A DNA stretch of 64,000 nt from Mactromeris polynyma (lineage: Eukaryota > Mollusca > Bivalvia > Venerida > Mactridae). The notes beneath the pieces were generated by a model. It had not been told where the DNA came from and searched no databases. It saw only the letters and a list, made by a program, of their open reading frames with translations. A program made the position numbers and the translations under genes. The DNA is taken from NCBI GenBank assembly GCA_032209605.1, contig JASFXZ010000003.1, positions 36,048,762 to 36,112,761 of the forward strand. Direction: 5' to 3'. Shown piece after piece: positions 21,257-33,400 of this stretch (its first letter is position 1; each line of letters begins with the position of its first letter).

Positions 21257-21499
21257 TCAGTTGAAGTGTACTTCGAGCATTTCACTTTTGTAAATGGTAT
21301 CCCATGAAAGTTCACTTCCCAGCTCTTCAATGAAAGATGTTGGAAGGTCATTTAAATCGTGAACATTTACTGGAACATTATCTGTCAAAGTCACAGAAAC
21401 CTCTTCATCGTTCACAGAGTTTACAATGTCACCATTGGCATCGGTTTCAGTATCATTGTATATCATATCCAAGACCTGACTTAGTTTAAAATTGCTCAT
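21257..21499 (-). CDS. uncharacterised acidic open frame overlapping LRR frame
   Basis: 80 codons from an ATG at 21499 that overlaps the stop of the LRR frame as ATGA. The product is acidic (many D, E, N), with L-N-D-L-P-T-S-F-I-E-E-L and S-W-D-T-I segments. Four-base overlaps are not a normal layout for separate animal genes, so either a frameshift separates it from the LRR frame or it belongs to an adjoining exon. No family recognised. Confidence 0.35.
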   Translation of the reverse strand: MSNFKLSQVLDMIYNDTETDANGDIVNSVNDEEVSVTLTDNVPVNVHDLNDLPTSFIEELGSELSWDTIYKSEMLEVHFN

Positions 21500-22059
21500 C
21501 TTTTAAACACTGTACTGGATGTGTTCAAATACAGGTCTAGAATTTCAGCTTTGAAATCATCTTCTTGCACACTTGGATGAAATGAAATATGAAAATACAC
21601 TATCTCTCCAACAGAGTTAAGTATACTTCTACAGTGATCTAATCCAAAAAGAATTGTACAGGCATCAAATACAATTAATGGTTTATCTTGACATATGCAT
21701 TCCAAAGTACTGGGTGAAATATTCGTAAAACTTAGATAGAATTGTTCAAGCTTTCTGCATCCTTTTAAAACAACAAAATCCTCATCTATCAAATTGTTGC
21801 ATCCAGACAGATTCACAAACATCAAATGTTGTGCTTCGCTTAGAAAACACAGTGTTGAAATTGTCATTTCTGTTAAGTCCAACCAAACTAATGATTTAAA
21901 GTTAGCCCTTGTTAGTGCCCAGTCTATTTCCGGAATGGTACATGAAAATACCGTACATGGAAGAATAAGATCTTCGATCTTTGTATAATGAGATATGATT
22001 GATCCAATCATGTTTTGTAACTTGAATAGGGTAATCAAATTATATTGTGTTCCACACAT
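21496..22059 (-). CDS. leucine-rich repeat part of an F-box/LRR (FBXL-like) protein
   Basis: 187 codons. Residues from about 55 on show FBXL-type repeats: L-V-W-L-D-L-T, then L-M-F-V-N-L-S-G-C-N-N-L-I-D-E-D-F, then C-R-K-L-E-Q-F-Y-L-S-F-T-N-I-S. These have L-x-x-L-x-L spacing and the cysteine seen in LRR_CC units. In such proteins the repeats hold the substrate while an N-terminal F-box binds Skp1 in an SCF ubiquitin ligase. The F-box is found just upstream (22040-22180) in a frame one base off. The length is improbable by chance in such AT-rich DNA. Whether the ATG at 22059 is used is doubtful. Confidence 0.6.
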   Translation of the reverse strand: MCGTQYNLITLFKLQNMIGSIISHYTKIEDLILPCTVFSCTIPEIDWALTRANFKSLVWLDLTEMTISTLCFLSEAQHLMFVNLSGCNNLIDEDFVVLKGCRKLEQFYLSFTNISPSTLECICQDKPLIVFDACTILFGLDHCRSILNSVGEIVYFHISFHPSVQEDDFKAEILDLYLNTSSTVFKR

Positions 22060-22187
22060 TTGAAGAATCTCTTTTTGAATTGTAGAATCTTTTACACACT
22101 CTGTTCACTACTGTTAACAGTTCTTGAAGTCGAATAAACCCAAATATGAGTACGAGAACATCATTCGGCAGGTCAGTCATTGATATC
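22040..22187 (-). CDS. F-box exon of FBXL-like gene
   Basis: On the minus strand a splice acceptor (ACGTTTCAG) precedes GATATCA and then the ATG at 22180. The 46 codons start M-T-D-L-P-N-D-V-L, followed by L-I-F-G-F-I, L-Q-E-L-L-T-V-V, V-C-K-R-F-Y and V-W, which matches the F-box pattern LPxDVLxxIFxF...L..V..VCxxF...W. The frame stops at 22040. The leucine-rich repeats continue in the next frame from an overlapping point, so a one-base shift (mutation, sequencing error or an unseen short intron) separates the two halves. The acceptor suggests an upstream noncoding exon between 22190 and 23002. Confidence 0.6.
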
Positions 22188-22999
22188 CTGAAACGTATAA
22201 AGTAAAAGTTTGGGCTGCTGTATGGCTAGAATCTGACAAAACTTACTGTATAACACCGATAATATTGCATGATAGAAAAAGTATAAAGGCCATTTATTTT
22301 GTTTAACACCCCGGAGCAATATGATTCGTTTATCTACTTTTTCATGACACAAACAATGTGACATGGTCAAAATTGTTTCAATGCATTATACTAGTCATGC
22401 ATAATATCACCTTTAAAGTGTGTTAAAACACAAATTTATTTGGAAATAATAGTACAGTATAATCTAAACTGCACTCAACATCTTTAGACGTTTTGGTAAA
22501 ATCATCTACAATAACCAATTTTATAAAAAATGGTGTTGAAGAAGGTTTTATCCGAATTGTGTATATATCCGAACCTTGTACAGTTTGTTTACATTTGTGA
22601 TACACAAAATCAAAAAGAATTGCAGACAAATGAAAACTACCATCTATTAGAACACATTGAACAAGAAATAACTCTAATGATTATACTTACATTTTTGTCA
22701 GTATTCAGATTAAAACAGATCATCAAAATTTGCAAAACACTCTCTGCGCGTGAGATTACCTCCATAGTTGTTTAGTGTTCTTGAATCCGATTGGTTCATT
22801 TGCAATGACAATGTGGAAATAAATTCTAGCTACATAACGCGAGTTACGACATTGTGGAACTGGTGTTTAGCCCATTTCTAATAGTTTTACAAGGACACTA
22901 ATACCACCATCATGTAGGGCTTGAAAAGACGGTCATTTTGATACCAAATACTCAATTTGGCCAAAAAATGACTTACGTCCCTCTAGAAATAGAGCGACG

Positions 23000-23361
23000 A
23001 AATGTTAAAACGGTGGGAATTCGATAAAGCGATTGTTAATCAAATGTTTTATCTTTGGGGGTCCTATTGATGAATGAAGACAAAACCTCAAACATTTTTT
23101 AATAGAGTCTGCATCCTCAAACTCAAACCGATAAATGTGTTTGCTTATGCTTATCCGCCAAAACAATCAATTCCCAGGGCGTTGCAGCATATGAAGCGGT
23201 TTCAATGTCAGATTATTTTGATTGCCCATCTGTGGCCACTAAACATTTTGTTTCCTCAGTTACTAAAAATGCTAGCCGCCGAAACTTCCAATGCCGAAAC
23301 ATCTTTTGTCTCAAGCAAAGGGAGAACTTTTACACCCAGAGCCATAGACCATAACGCATAA
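23000..23361 (+). pseudogene. DIRS-like retrotransposon relic, downstream part
   Basis: Right after the insert the frame reads EMLKRWEFDKAIVNQ (23000-23044). It passes stops at the place of the conserved DLxAT segment, then gives a T-F-F-N-R-V piece and NVFAYAYPPKQSIPR (about 23131-23175), followed by I-I-L-I-A-H-L-W-P and L-F-P-Q-L-L. These match the stretch after RNase H in DIRS-type pol (EWxLxxxVF, FxSRV, AYAFPP, ILIAPxWP, WFPLLL). The only good ATG (23074) is internal, and upstream stops mark it as decayed. It continues the relic at 19140-19909. Confidence 0.6.
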
Positions 23362-23445
23362 TAGATTGTAATGCTTTAGTTACATGTTTTTTGTACAAAA
23401 GAATGTAAATAACACAATATCATTCTACATTTCCTTTGCTCTTGT

Positions 23446-23664
23446 TCAATTCTTTAGCGGCGACCTTTGATGCTTTGCATCAATGATTTTCTTGTAGTAG
23501 TCATACTGTTGTGCCTGCCTTTCCTGAAGTTGTATCCGAACAGTTAAGAAGGGTTGGAAACATGGACTGTTTAATGATTTTATTTCATTAAGAAACCACA
23601 TCACCTGGTGTCTGCTCAGACAACATCTAAGTGGACCGTTAACACTATCAGGTGTGCTTATAAA
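23446..23664 (-). CDS. terminal exon of an unrecognised gene
   Basis: On the minus strand an acceptor with a pyrimidine tract (TTTTTCTTCAG) is followed by 72 codons and a TGA at 23448-23446, in phase 0. The product has a balanced, protein-like composition (P-L-R-C-C-L-S-R-H-Q-V-M-W-F-L-N-E-I, then a Gln-rich helix R-Q-A-Q-Q-Y-D-Y-Y-K-K). It has no methionine start of its own, as expected of a last exon. Upstream exons should lie at higher coordinates but none was found with confidence. Family unknown. Confidence 0.45.
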   Translation of the reverse strand, partial: FISTPDSVNGPLRCCLSRHQVMWFLNEIKSLNSPCFQPFLTVRIQLQERQAQQYDYYKKIIDAKHQRSPLKN

Positions 23665-23829
23665 CTGAAGAAAAAGTAACTGTAAAATAAGGTAATTGAA
23701 GATGACTAGAAGTGTTGGCCAATTATGGACTTTATTTAAAGGAGAAATCTTTCAGACACGTGATCAAGTTAGCTGATTGGTCACTTTTGTCAAACATTAT
23801 ATGAAAGCAGTAAAAACTCATGTTCTTGA

Positions 23830-24036
23830 AATGTAAAGACTCGCTTCGGTATATGTAAATCACTAATTGGCGAATGGCTTTATGATGTTTTAGCAAGGGG
23901 CTCGTCAGAGCCAATTGCTATAGTAGGCGAAATCCGCGGACATTCATCGGATGAGTCATCCCAAGTATTTCATTCTGAACCTCAAAAGGCTATACATACT
24001 CCTGGAGAAAGTAGTCCTGGTCTAACAAAAATAGCG
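23830..24036 (+). CDS. weak candidate exon
   Basis: A stop-free stretch of 69 codons with mixed composition (W-L-Y-D-V-L-A-R-G-S-S-E-P, then Ser/Pro/Glu-rich) is followed by a GTAAGC donor at 24037. No acceptor upstream is convincing and no family was recognised. It could be chance; the frame stays open to 24120. Confidence 0.22.
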
Positions 24037-27000
24037 GTAAGCATTTGCGATATCAGCTATAAAATGGATTTGAGCAGACTTCACTTACGCAAAAGAAAGA
24101 ACCCCAAAGAAACTTGCTGATCAAATATTGCATATTACATAAATGTCTGCCTACGCCGCTGCCGTATCACGCGTGAAGAGTGCAGTGCATTGAAAACAAG
24201 CTAGCGGACGATAGTATAAGATAGTGTACAGTAGGCAGAGGACGATAGCAGTAGGCAGAGATACGTATACAAGAAAACAGCGCAACATATAATATATCCA
24301 TCGAACAAATATACGTGTATTGAAATCATGGGAAATGCAATTTTCCGTTATCGTTCCGTTAAATATCGACGATTTACGGAAGTATACTTTTTGTTTTATT
24401 GTCTTCCTGTCTGTAGGTCGATCGATTGGTTGTTCTGTCCAATATACAACATTATGTAGTTTGTGAAGCACCTTATTTTCTCTCTTTTTTAACTACTTCT
24501 TCAGTTTTCAAGGGATTACAATGCAGTTTGCTAATAGAAGTACCATGATACATGATTTGTACATGGGGAAGACATAAATTTGCTATGCATCCATCAACAT
24601 ATTTTAGAATTCTGGCCCTTTGAACTGAAGTCTCGTTTTAGAACACATGTAGCAAAACACTTTAGTTTTCTATGGATTGCATTGAAACTTGGCATAAATA
24701 ACTGTTTACTTCTTCTCCATCCATCCTTCTGACTGTCTTAACCAATTCTTTGTATACGATCTTGTGTGTTTAAGTCCTATAATATTTTATTTGCTGACAT
24801 AACAAAGTGTTCTTGATAGACTATTGTGATAGGTAAAATATATATGTCAAAGAGACGTCTGTAATCTGCAGTGAGTCCCTTGCTGTCAGCACTTTCGGTG
24901 CTTTGATTGTATATAAGTTCTGTTATAACTGTTTAGATCATCAAATGTTGATGATAAAGAATGGAATACAAGGTAAGTAGATAGACACATGTTAATACAT
25001 TATATTATACGAAGGGATTGAGCAATTGTATATACTTCAAGGAATAATATTATAACGTTAGACTGCCTATGAACAGGTAACATGGTACAGCGTTGTATAG
25101 ACATACAAATAAAAGTAATCAGTTTTGCACGCGATTGTATTGGGACATAAGAACTACCAAATTGAAAGTAGAATTAGTTCTGCAGATGGTGAGTTCTTGT
25201 TAGATGCTTCAAGGTTTGTAGTCATTCATAGGATGCATGGAGGTGTTTCTGTATGCTTATATATTGACATCCACTTTACTTCTATGTAATCAGTATTGCT
25301 GTATAGTGTATGACAGGTAGGTTTGTTTACTTAATTAAATTGAATAATGTGTGTTCCATTTTCATTTAAATGAGTAAATAATACCAACCTGACACAAGCT
25401 TACCCTCACAAACATACCCACTATATTTAGCATTCCTTTACAAGACTGCTTTGGTTCGCCTACGCATAGTGAATGTACATGGTCTTTTCATGAAGTAAGT
25501 TGACCAGTCCATGGAGAAAAACTTATCTTCTGGTAAAGAGTAGGAGAGTAAAACATAGTGATATACAACATGAGCATGCGTATTTTTACAAACTTAACAT
25601 TTGAATAATTCACTTCATACGTAGATTATTCTATTTTTGTTTTTGGACTAGATTATCATTCATAATGAGTATGAAATATGTACAATCAAATGTTTTGCTC
25701 AATAATCTTTACAATTTCAAACAATAAATAGTCGTTAACCCAGCGTCACTGTGACAGTTAATTTGCTATTGTAAAATTATGTTACTTATGTTACCTGTAT
25801 GATGTATCACTGAGCAAAAAAATATAGAATCAACTGAAATTAGTGATACAGCCAGAACGAGCGCCGTATATAACTTAAATAGCCTTTAACTTCAAATATA
25901 CAATGTCTAGCAGAAAAATAAATGGTAATTAGACGGAAGACAAAGACTTACACAGACTTATTCCCTAAATACAGCACATTCTGCAGGTATATTATTGGTT
26001 TAAGTTGTATGACAAATGACAAGAGAAAAAATAAAACTACCAACATTTTTAAACTCAAGAACTGGTTGGTTACCAAGAAAATCTGGTAAGGTCATCTGTC
26101 ATTGGTACATAACTGAAGTACAGCTTACAAACAGCGCAAACCACCATGATTTCCAAGAGTAGTATCCCTTTGAATAATGATCCGAAGTGGTATCACATTC
26201 AGAATGCATAAAGCGTATTCCAGGACAAACTGGCATATATTTCTGATGATCGGTTCGCATGTCATACATTAAAAGAATTCTCCCTTGTCAAACAACATGT
26301 GTTGTAGTTGACAGCCTCGTTCAATTAACAATGATAATTGTTAACAGTTGATGGATATGAAAGAGAACTGTAAAAATGAAGACGAACTATGTTATTGTAA
26401 CGGACAGCCGAATATCGGTGTTCTCTGCTGCAATTCAATCGTGAGCTGCACTGACTTAAGACAGTGATGGATAAGCCAGATATATCAGACAGGGGTGCAT
26501 CATATAGAGTGACTGTAGCTGGGCTGCGAAGTAAGGAAAAACGTGATCTATGTTTAATTACGTGTGATCAGTCATCAACGCTTAAACAGAAAATCACCAC
26601 ATTACATGTACATATACGATAGTTCCTTCTTCGAATTTTTCACCAATTGTATATAAAACCTCATACCTAGTATCCGACCAAATGTCAGTACTATGGATCA
26701 AGCAATGGAGGTTTCAGAGCACGTATCCGGGTACTTTTTGAACACTCCTCATACACTGTGATTTTCACCGTAATATGTATTAAAGTACACATGAAGTGAG
26801 GCTTGATGAACCGTTCCAATGGTGTGTTATGTTCTGAGAAATAAAGAAGCCATGATGTTTAAGGACACTATGCAAGTTAGAGCAATGCATTCAATAAAAA
26901 GTGTCCATGAAATATCTTGATTGTTCGTCATTAAAACAGAATATGGTAAACATTTAATTGTACCATTGAACGCATTTAGGTTGTTAAACACATGAATAAA

Positions 27001-27264
27001 ATTAGGAGTGCCGCTGAAATAAAGTAAAAATCACGAATTGAATATGCATGCATTGAAATGAATACTATATTTAGCAACACATTAAACATAATTATGTAAA
27101 TCTAATTCATTGAGGAATTTAATGCAATTATTGAGAATAAAATCCATACAATTTTCTCAAGAAAGAATTAAATTCAGATCGATAGAGATGAAAGATTGTA
27201 CAATTGCAACTTTTGTATCTAACATATAAAGCGATGATAGCGTATGAGCGAATTAATGCAAATG
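24037..27264. other. long noncoding stretch
   Basis: No gene recognised in over 3 kb. At about 24870-24965 the words CTGTCAGCACTTTCGGTGC, then GATGATAAAGAATGGAATA, resemble a LINE 3' end, but nothing upstream supports a full element. The open frame at 24151-24471 (minus) has no motif. Confidence 0.5.
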
Positions 27265-27605
27265 GTAAAATGTAAGAGATTAAGTTGGAATGCCACATAA
27301 GACAATGCCTTCCCACACAACCCCCGGGAAAGCAACAATCTACAAAACATTCGGCACTGAGGAGGTGCAAGGGTTAACATGTTTGGGAATATGGGTACAA
27401 GATATGGTTTAACCGGCCAGAAAACAACTTCGGATAATTTAGGGGTACCACAAAGGCGATGTTTAACGGATGGAAGACGAGAAATTCATGAATAATAGGC
27501 CGAAAGGGGAGTGGATGAGAAAATGAATATTATATCATGTAAAAGAACAGCAAACGGGGAAATGAAAACTTAACATACATCTTATGCATACATAGAAATA
27601 ATTTA
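27265..27605 (-). repeat. unclassified dispersed repeat, copy a
   Basis: In minus orientation it reads ATGTATGTTAAG..., a T/C-rich middle (TTTCGGCCTATTATT), TGCACCTCCTCAGTGCC, TTTTGTAGATTGTTG, GGGGGTTGTGTGGG, AGGCATTGTCTTATGTGGC and AACTTAATCTCT. The same word order recurs at six other places in the window. No tRNA boxes, terminal repeats or coding frame found. Confidence 0.6.
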
Positions 27606-29084
27606 ACCGCCAGATGGTCATTGATTTCCAACACATACACATAAATCGCGTAAGTATGCGGTAACTAAACATTAAAAGCAATTAACCATTACTTATACAA
27701 TAACATACACAGTGTATATAATCAAGTACGAAGAAACAAGCAGCCATTAATTGACCTTGCTCTCAGTAACTAAATTATTTACAGCAAAATGCGAAAACAA
27801 TCTTAAGTACATATATTCTTATGTAAAGGAAACAGGAAAATGTCAGTTCTTAATTATACATAATTTTAAATACTGATGACAGGAGGGAAACATAAAATGA
27901 CGGTAAAATAGGATTACTGCCTCGGATCGTTCAGAGACAAAACACACCGCTGAGGGGTTTAATCTGGTTTCAGAGTGCGCACAACCTCAAACGTATCATA
28001 CTCTCACCAACAGTTAACCAACAATGTAAATAAGACAACTTCTCAACCTATGGGGCGGTGAACATAGGATAATTCATTTAGAACATATAAAGGTTGCCTG
28101 GACGTCTTTATAGTTGATTATGTAAATTGGTCCGTCAATCAACAAGTCATATAAACAGACTTCGTCATCAACAAGATTTTTAACAGTTCCGCAGTTTGTA
28201 TCCTAAAATGAAATGTGATGTAGAGTTGTAATGAGATTGTTTAAAAGACCCTTTCAATTTCTGGTCAGTGACGTAAGTCCTTAATTAACCGAGAACTATC
28301 GATGTAATAATGTATGACATTACACAGTGTTTCTCTTCCATCTGTGATAAATGGCTGTCTGAAATAATTCCCAGACGAAATTAAAACAATTTATCACAGA
28401 TGCACCGATAACAAATGAGATGATTTGCAACAGAAAAGTAAAATGACGGATGGTTATATAACTAACGTTGTTCCTTGCTCATAAATTTCCCATCCTAGTT
28501 TTATTATCTCTATTTTAGTTTAATGCTCTTTTGTGTCTCCAAGAACACTCGATGACATAAGAGTTTTTGATTGGGTGCTTAATCCTTTGTTTACCGGCTC
28601 CAAGTGTCTAAGAATATGTTTGAATTATACAAACATATTAAAGTAAACCACTAAGACTTTTATCTGTGTCTGCCCATCTGTGACTGCCTCTTCTGTTATC
28701 GCTAGGTAAATGCTCAGGGGTTTAAATTCACATTTTTAAATAAAGACTTTTTTACTGTAGATTTTACTACATTATCAGCAAAACAATGTCTTTGTCAACG
28801 GAACACTATGACAATCAAATATGTCACTTAATTTATTAATTTAATGGTTAGTAATGTTCACTTCAGTACACAATGAGTACGTTATTCAAATATAAACACA
28901 AAGTTCAAAGGATACAGTATCTGCGAATAAAATCCATGAAAAAAATGAAATCAATATTGTACAAAATAGGCATAAGCATATACATTTGTAGGTCGATTTG
29001 AACCCTGTGAGTTAAGCTTAATGTCTCATTTAATGAATCATGGAGTATCTTACAAAAGAGAGACAGACAGAGAGACAGAGAAAG
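27606..29084. other. noncoding, nothing recognised
   Basis: AT-rich sequence between two copies of the dispersed repeat; no exon or element recognised. Confidence 0.55.
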
Positions 29085-29285
29085 ATTGAGTTTTTACAGG
29101 ATCGCCACATACATAAGACAATGCCTCTCCACACAGTCCCCAGAGAAACAACATCAGGGACTAAAGAGGAGCAAGCTGGATAAGCATATATGGGAAACAG
29201 GAAGTAAGTAAAGGTCTTGCTGACAATGGAAACATCTTTGAATAATCTAGGGTACCACAGGGGGTAATGGTTGGATGGACGGAAA
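29085..29285 (-). repeat. unclassified dispersed repeat, copy b (partial)
   Basis: Minus orientation holds CTGTGTGGAGAGGCATTG, TCTTATGTATGTGGCGATCC and upstream TCCCATATATGC and TTGCTCCTC, the 3' half of the family. Confidence 0.55.
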
Positions 29286-30400
29286 ACATCACGAATCAAG
29301 ACAAGAAAGTCAGCAATCGTAATCTTAATACGAACTGTGTGTTACATTTAAACACCTATGCAATTGATTGTGTAGGATTATGATTCACAATTACATTTCT
29401 GACGTTGAAATCGAAGTGTATATAATAAACTAGCAGAAATAATTATAATGGAGCCTAATAATTATAACAACCAGCATGATACTAGTATTCACTAATAAAA
29501 ATATCTTATCATGTAAGATTTAAAAAGAGTAAAATTTATCTTATTTGAGGCTTTCTGAAATTGAATTACCCATTGGAAATATCATAAATGAAGATTCATA
29601 GAAACAAACAAATATTGAAAAGTACTAAAATGCTACAATTCAAAGTAAACATAAAATATTGTTTAGAATGCATTTAGTAAAACATTTAGGTGGAAGCATG
29701 CAAATAATGCTGTTTTTTGTTAGAATATATCTTGAAAAGCAAGAAAATGTTCGCTCCATTGCCTGTTTCAGGTGGTTATTAAAACTCGTCTTCTGTTCGA
29801 ATAGATGACGTCTCCTCCTTGTTTCTTTAAGAAACATGCTTCAAATAGCCCGTCAAATCAAAACCTCGAGTCACTTTTTATGTGTGATATTATCCACCAT
29901 TATCCTGTTGATTTTGTTTCATCTCTATGCGTTTCAAATTGACCAATTACTCATTATTCAGGTATTATATAATTGAGTAGCTGCTCTGTCACTAAGCTTC
30001 GTTAGATGCACATTATCACAGATCTTTTGCTTACTTTACATGTATAAAGGTCATACGTCTCGCACTCATAATGGACATAATACATGTAATTGTTTCCCAT
30101 GCAGTATATTAGTTATGTTGCCTGATCCTTCTTTCGTGAAAGATTTATTTGCAGCGTACATGTCTAGACAAGCACTTAAATATCACAGATAAAAGCCTAT
30201 AATAACGGTATTGTATGAAGTTATCGACGAAGTTACTGAGAAAAATACATTAAGGTGTGGATTCACCCTTTAGAAGTGTTTTTGTCAAACGGTTGTAATG
30301 AGATATACTCTATTTTGGTCAAGACATATGTAAGTGCAGCCCAGTGGTTATTGCACTGTGTGTGTATACCGCGTGCAATGATACATGCTCGTCACACCTT
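29286..30400. other. noncoding, nothing recognised
   Basis: AT-rich; no frame with a family motif. It leads into a diverged minisatellite-like border at about 30398-30468. Confidence 0.5.
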
Positions 30401-33400
30401 ATATAGCTTCGAATATAGCTCCTCTGGAACCTGTACTCGGCGTACGTGTTCATATAAAGCATATTGTGGAGCTATATACCGAGGATTAATGAGCTATACA
30501 GGGAGGAGATGTAGAGGAGCTGTATTATAGTGCATCTTGGGGAGCTATATACCGAGGATTAATGAGCTATACAGGGAGGAGATGTAGAGGAGCTGTATTA
30601 TAGTGCATCTTGTGGAGCTATATACCGAGGATTAATGAGCTATACAGGTAGGAGATGTAGAGGAGCTGTATTATAGTGCATCTTGGGGAGCTATATACCG
30701 AGGATTAATGAGCTATACAGGGAGGAGATGTAGCGGAGCTGTATTATAGAGCATCTTGGGGAGCTATATACCGAGGATTAATGAGCTATACAGGGAGGAG
30801 ATGTGAAGGAGCTGTATTATTAAGCAATTTGGGGAGCTATATACCGAGGATTAATCAGCTATACAGGGAGGAGATGTAGAGTAGCTGTATTATAAAACAT
30901 CTTGGGAAGCTATATATCGAGGATCAATGAGCTATACAGGGAGGAGATGTAGAGGAGCTGTATTTTAAAGTATCTTGGGGAGCTATATACCGAGGATTAA
31001 TGAGCTATAAAGGGAGGAGATGTAGAGGAGCTGTATTATAAAGTATCTTGGGGAGCTATATACCGATGATTAATGAGCTATACAGGGAGGAGATGTAGCG
31101 GAGCTGTATTATAAAGCATCTTGGGGAGCTATATACCGAGGATTAATGAGCTATACAGGGAGGAGATGTGAAGGCGCTGTATTATAAAGCATCTTGGGGA
31201 GCTATATACCGAGGATCAATGAGCTATACAGGGAGGAGATGTAGATGAGCTGTATTATAAAGCATCTTGGGGAGCTATATACCGAGGATTAATGAGCTAT
31301 ACAGGGAGGAGATGTGAATGAGCTGTATTATAAAGCATCTTGGGGAGCTATATACCGAGGATCAATGAGCTATACAGGGAGAAGATGTAGAGTAGCTGCA
31401 TAATAAAACATCTTGGGAAGCTATATACCGAGGATTAATGAGCTATACAGGGAGGAGATGTAGCGGAGCTGTATTATAAAGCATCTTGGGGAGCTATATA
31501 CCGAGGATTAATGAGCTATACAGGGAGGAGATGTAGAGTAGCTGTATTATAAAACATCTTGGGAAGCTATATATCGAGGATTAATGAGCTATACAGGGAG
31601 GAGATGTAGAGGAGCTGTATTTTAAAGTATCTTGGGGAGCTATATACCGAGGATTAATGAGCTATACAGGAAGGAGATGTAGAGTAGCTGTATTATAGTG
31701 CATATTGGAAAGCTATATACCGAGGATCAATGAGCTATACAGGGAGGAGATGTAGAGGAGCTGTATCATAAAACATCTTTGGGAGCTATATACCGAGGAT
31801 CAATGAGCTATACAGTGAGGAGATGAAGAGGAGCTGTATTATAAAACATCTTGGGGAGCTATATACCGAGGATCAATGAGCTATACAGGGAGGAGATGTA
31901 GAGGAGCTGTATCATAAAACATCTTTGGGAGCTATATACCGAGGATCAATGAGCTATACAGTGAGGAGATGAAGAGGAGCTGTATCATAAAACATCTTTG
32001 GGAGCTATATACCGAGGATCAATGAGCTATACAGTGAGGAGATGAAGAGGAGCTGTATTATAAAACATCTTTGGGAGCTATATACCGAGGATCAATGAGC
32101 TATACAGGGAGGAGATGTAGAGGAGCTGTATTATAAAACATCTTGGGGAGCTATATACCGAGGATCAATGAGCTATTTACGGAGGAGATGTAGAGGAGCT
32201 GTATTATAAAACATCTTGGGGAGCTATATACCGAGGATTAATGAGCTATACAGGGAGAAGATGTAGAGTAGCTGTATTATAAAACATCTTGGGAAGCTAT
32301 ATACCGAGGATCAAAGAGCTATACAGGGAGGAGATGTAGAATAGCTGTATTATAAAACATCTTGGGAAGCTATATACCGAGGATCAATGAGCTATACAGG
32401 GAGGAGATGTAGAATAGCTGTATTATAAAACATCTTGGGAAGCTATATACCGAGAATCAATGAGCTTTACAGGGAGGAGATGTAGAGGAGCTGTATTATA
32501 GTGCATCTTGGGGGTTTTATACCGAGGATCAATGAGCTATACAGGGAGGAGATGTAGAGTAGCTGTATTATAAAACATCTTGGGAAGCTATATACCGAAG
32601 ATCAATGAGCTTTACAGGGAGGAGATGTAGAGGAGCTGTATTATAAAACATATTGGGGAGCTTTATACCGAGGATTAATGAGCTATACAGGGAGGAGATG
32701 TAGCGGAGCTGTATTATAAAGCATATTGGGGAGCTATATACTGAGGATCAATGAGCTATACAGTGAGGAGATGAAGAGGAGCTGTATTATAAAACATCTT
32801 GGGGAGCTATATACCGAGGATCAATGAGCTATTTACGGAGGAGATGTAGAGGAGCTGTATTATAAAACATCTTGGGGAGCTATATACCGAGGATTAATGA
32901 GCTATACAGTGAGAAGATGTAGAGTAGCTGTATTATAAAACATATTGGGAAGCTATATACCGAGGATCAATGAGCTATACAGGGAGGAGATGTAGAATAG
33001 CTGTTTTATAAAACATCTTGGGAAGCTATATACCGAGGATCAATGAGCTATACAGGGAGGAGATGTAGAGGAGCTGTATTATAAAACATCTTGGGAAGCT
33101 ATATACCGAGGATCAATGAGCTATGCAGGGAGGAGATGTAGAGGAGCTGTATTATAAAGTATCTTGGGGAGCTATATACCGAGGATTAATGAGCTATACA
33201 GGAAGGAGATGTAGAGTGGCTGTATTATAGTGCATATTGGAAAGCTATATACCGAGGATCAATGAGCTATACAGGGAGGAGATGTAGAGGAGCTGTATCA
33301 TAAAACATCTTTGGGAGCTATATACCGAGGATCAATGAGCTATACAGTGAGGAGATGAAGAGGAGCTGTATTATAAAACATCTTGGGGAGCTATATACCG

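Larger units (their letters stand above)
19910..23002. mobile_element. 3.1-kb insert with terminal inverted repeats, carrying F-box/LRR frames
   Basis: The left end (from 19910) and the complement of the right end (from 23002) both start TTTCGTCGCTCTATTTC and remain similar for about 33 bases (then A-N-AGGG, GTA, GTC). The DIRS-like relic stops at the left end and continues right after the right end, so this looks like a 3,093-bp insertion. No clear target duplication was found and the superfamily is unknown; no transposase was recognised. Inside are minus-strand frames at 21021-22187. An inverted duplication not due to transposition is the alternative. Confidence 0.5.

Noticed and set aside
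24151..24471. 106-codon minus-strand frame
   Set aside because: Opens without a motif; this length is expected by chance in a window of this size and base composition.
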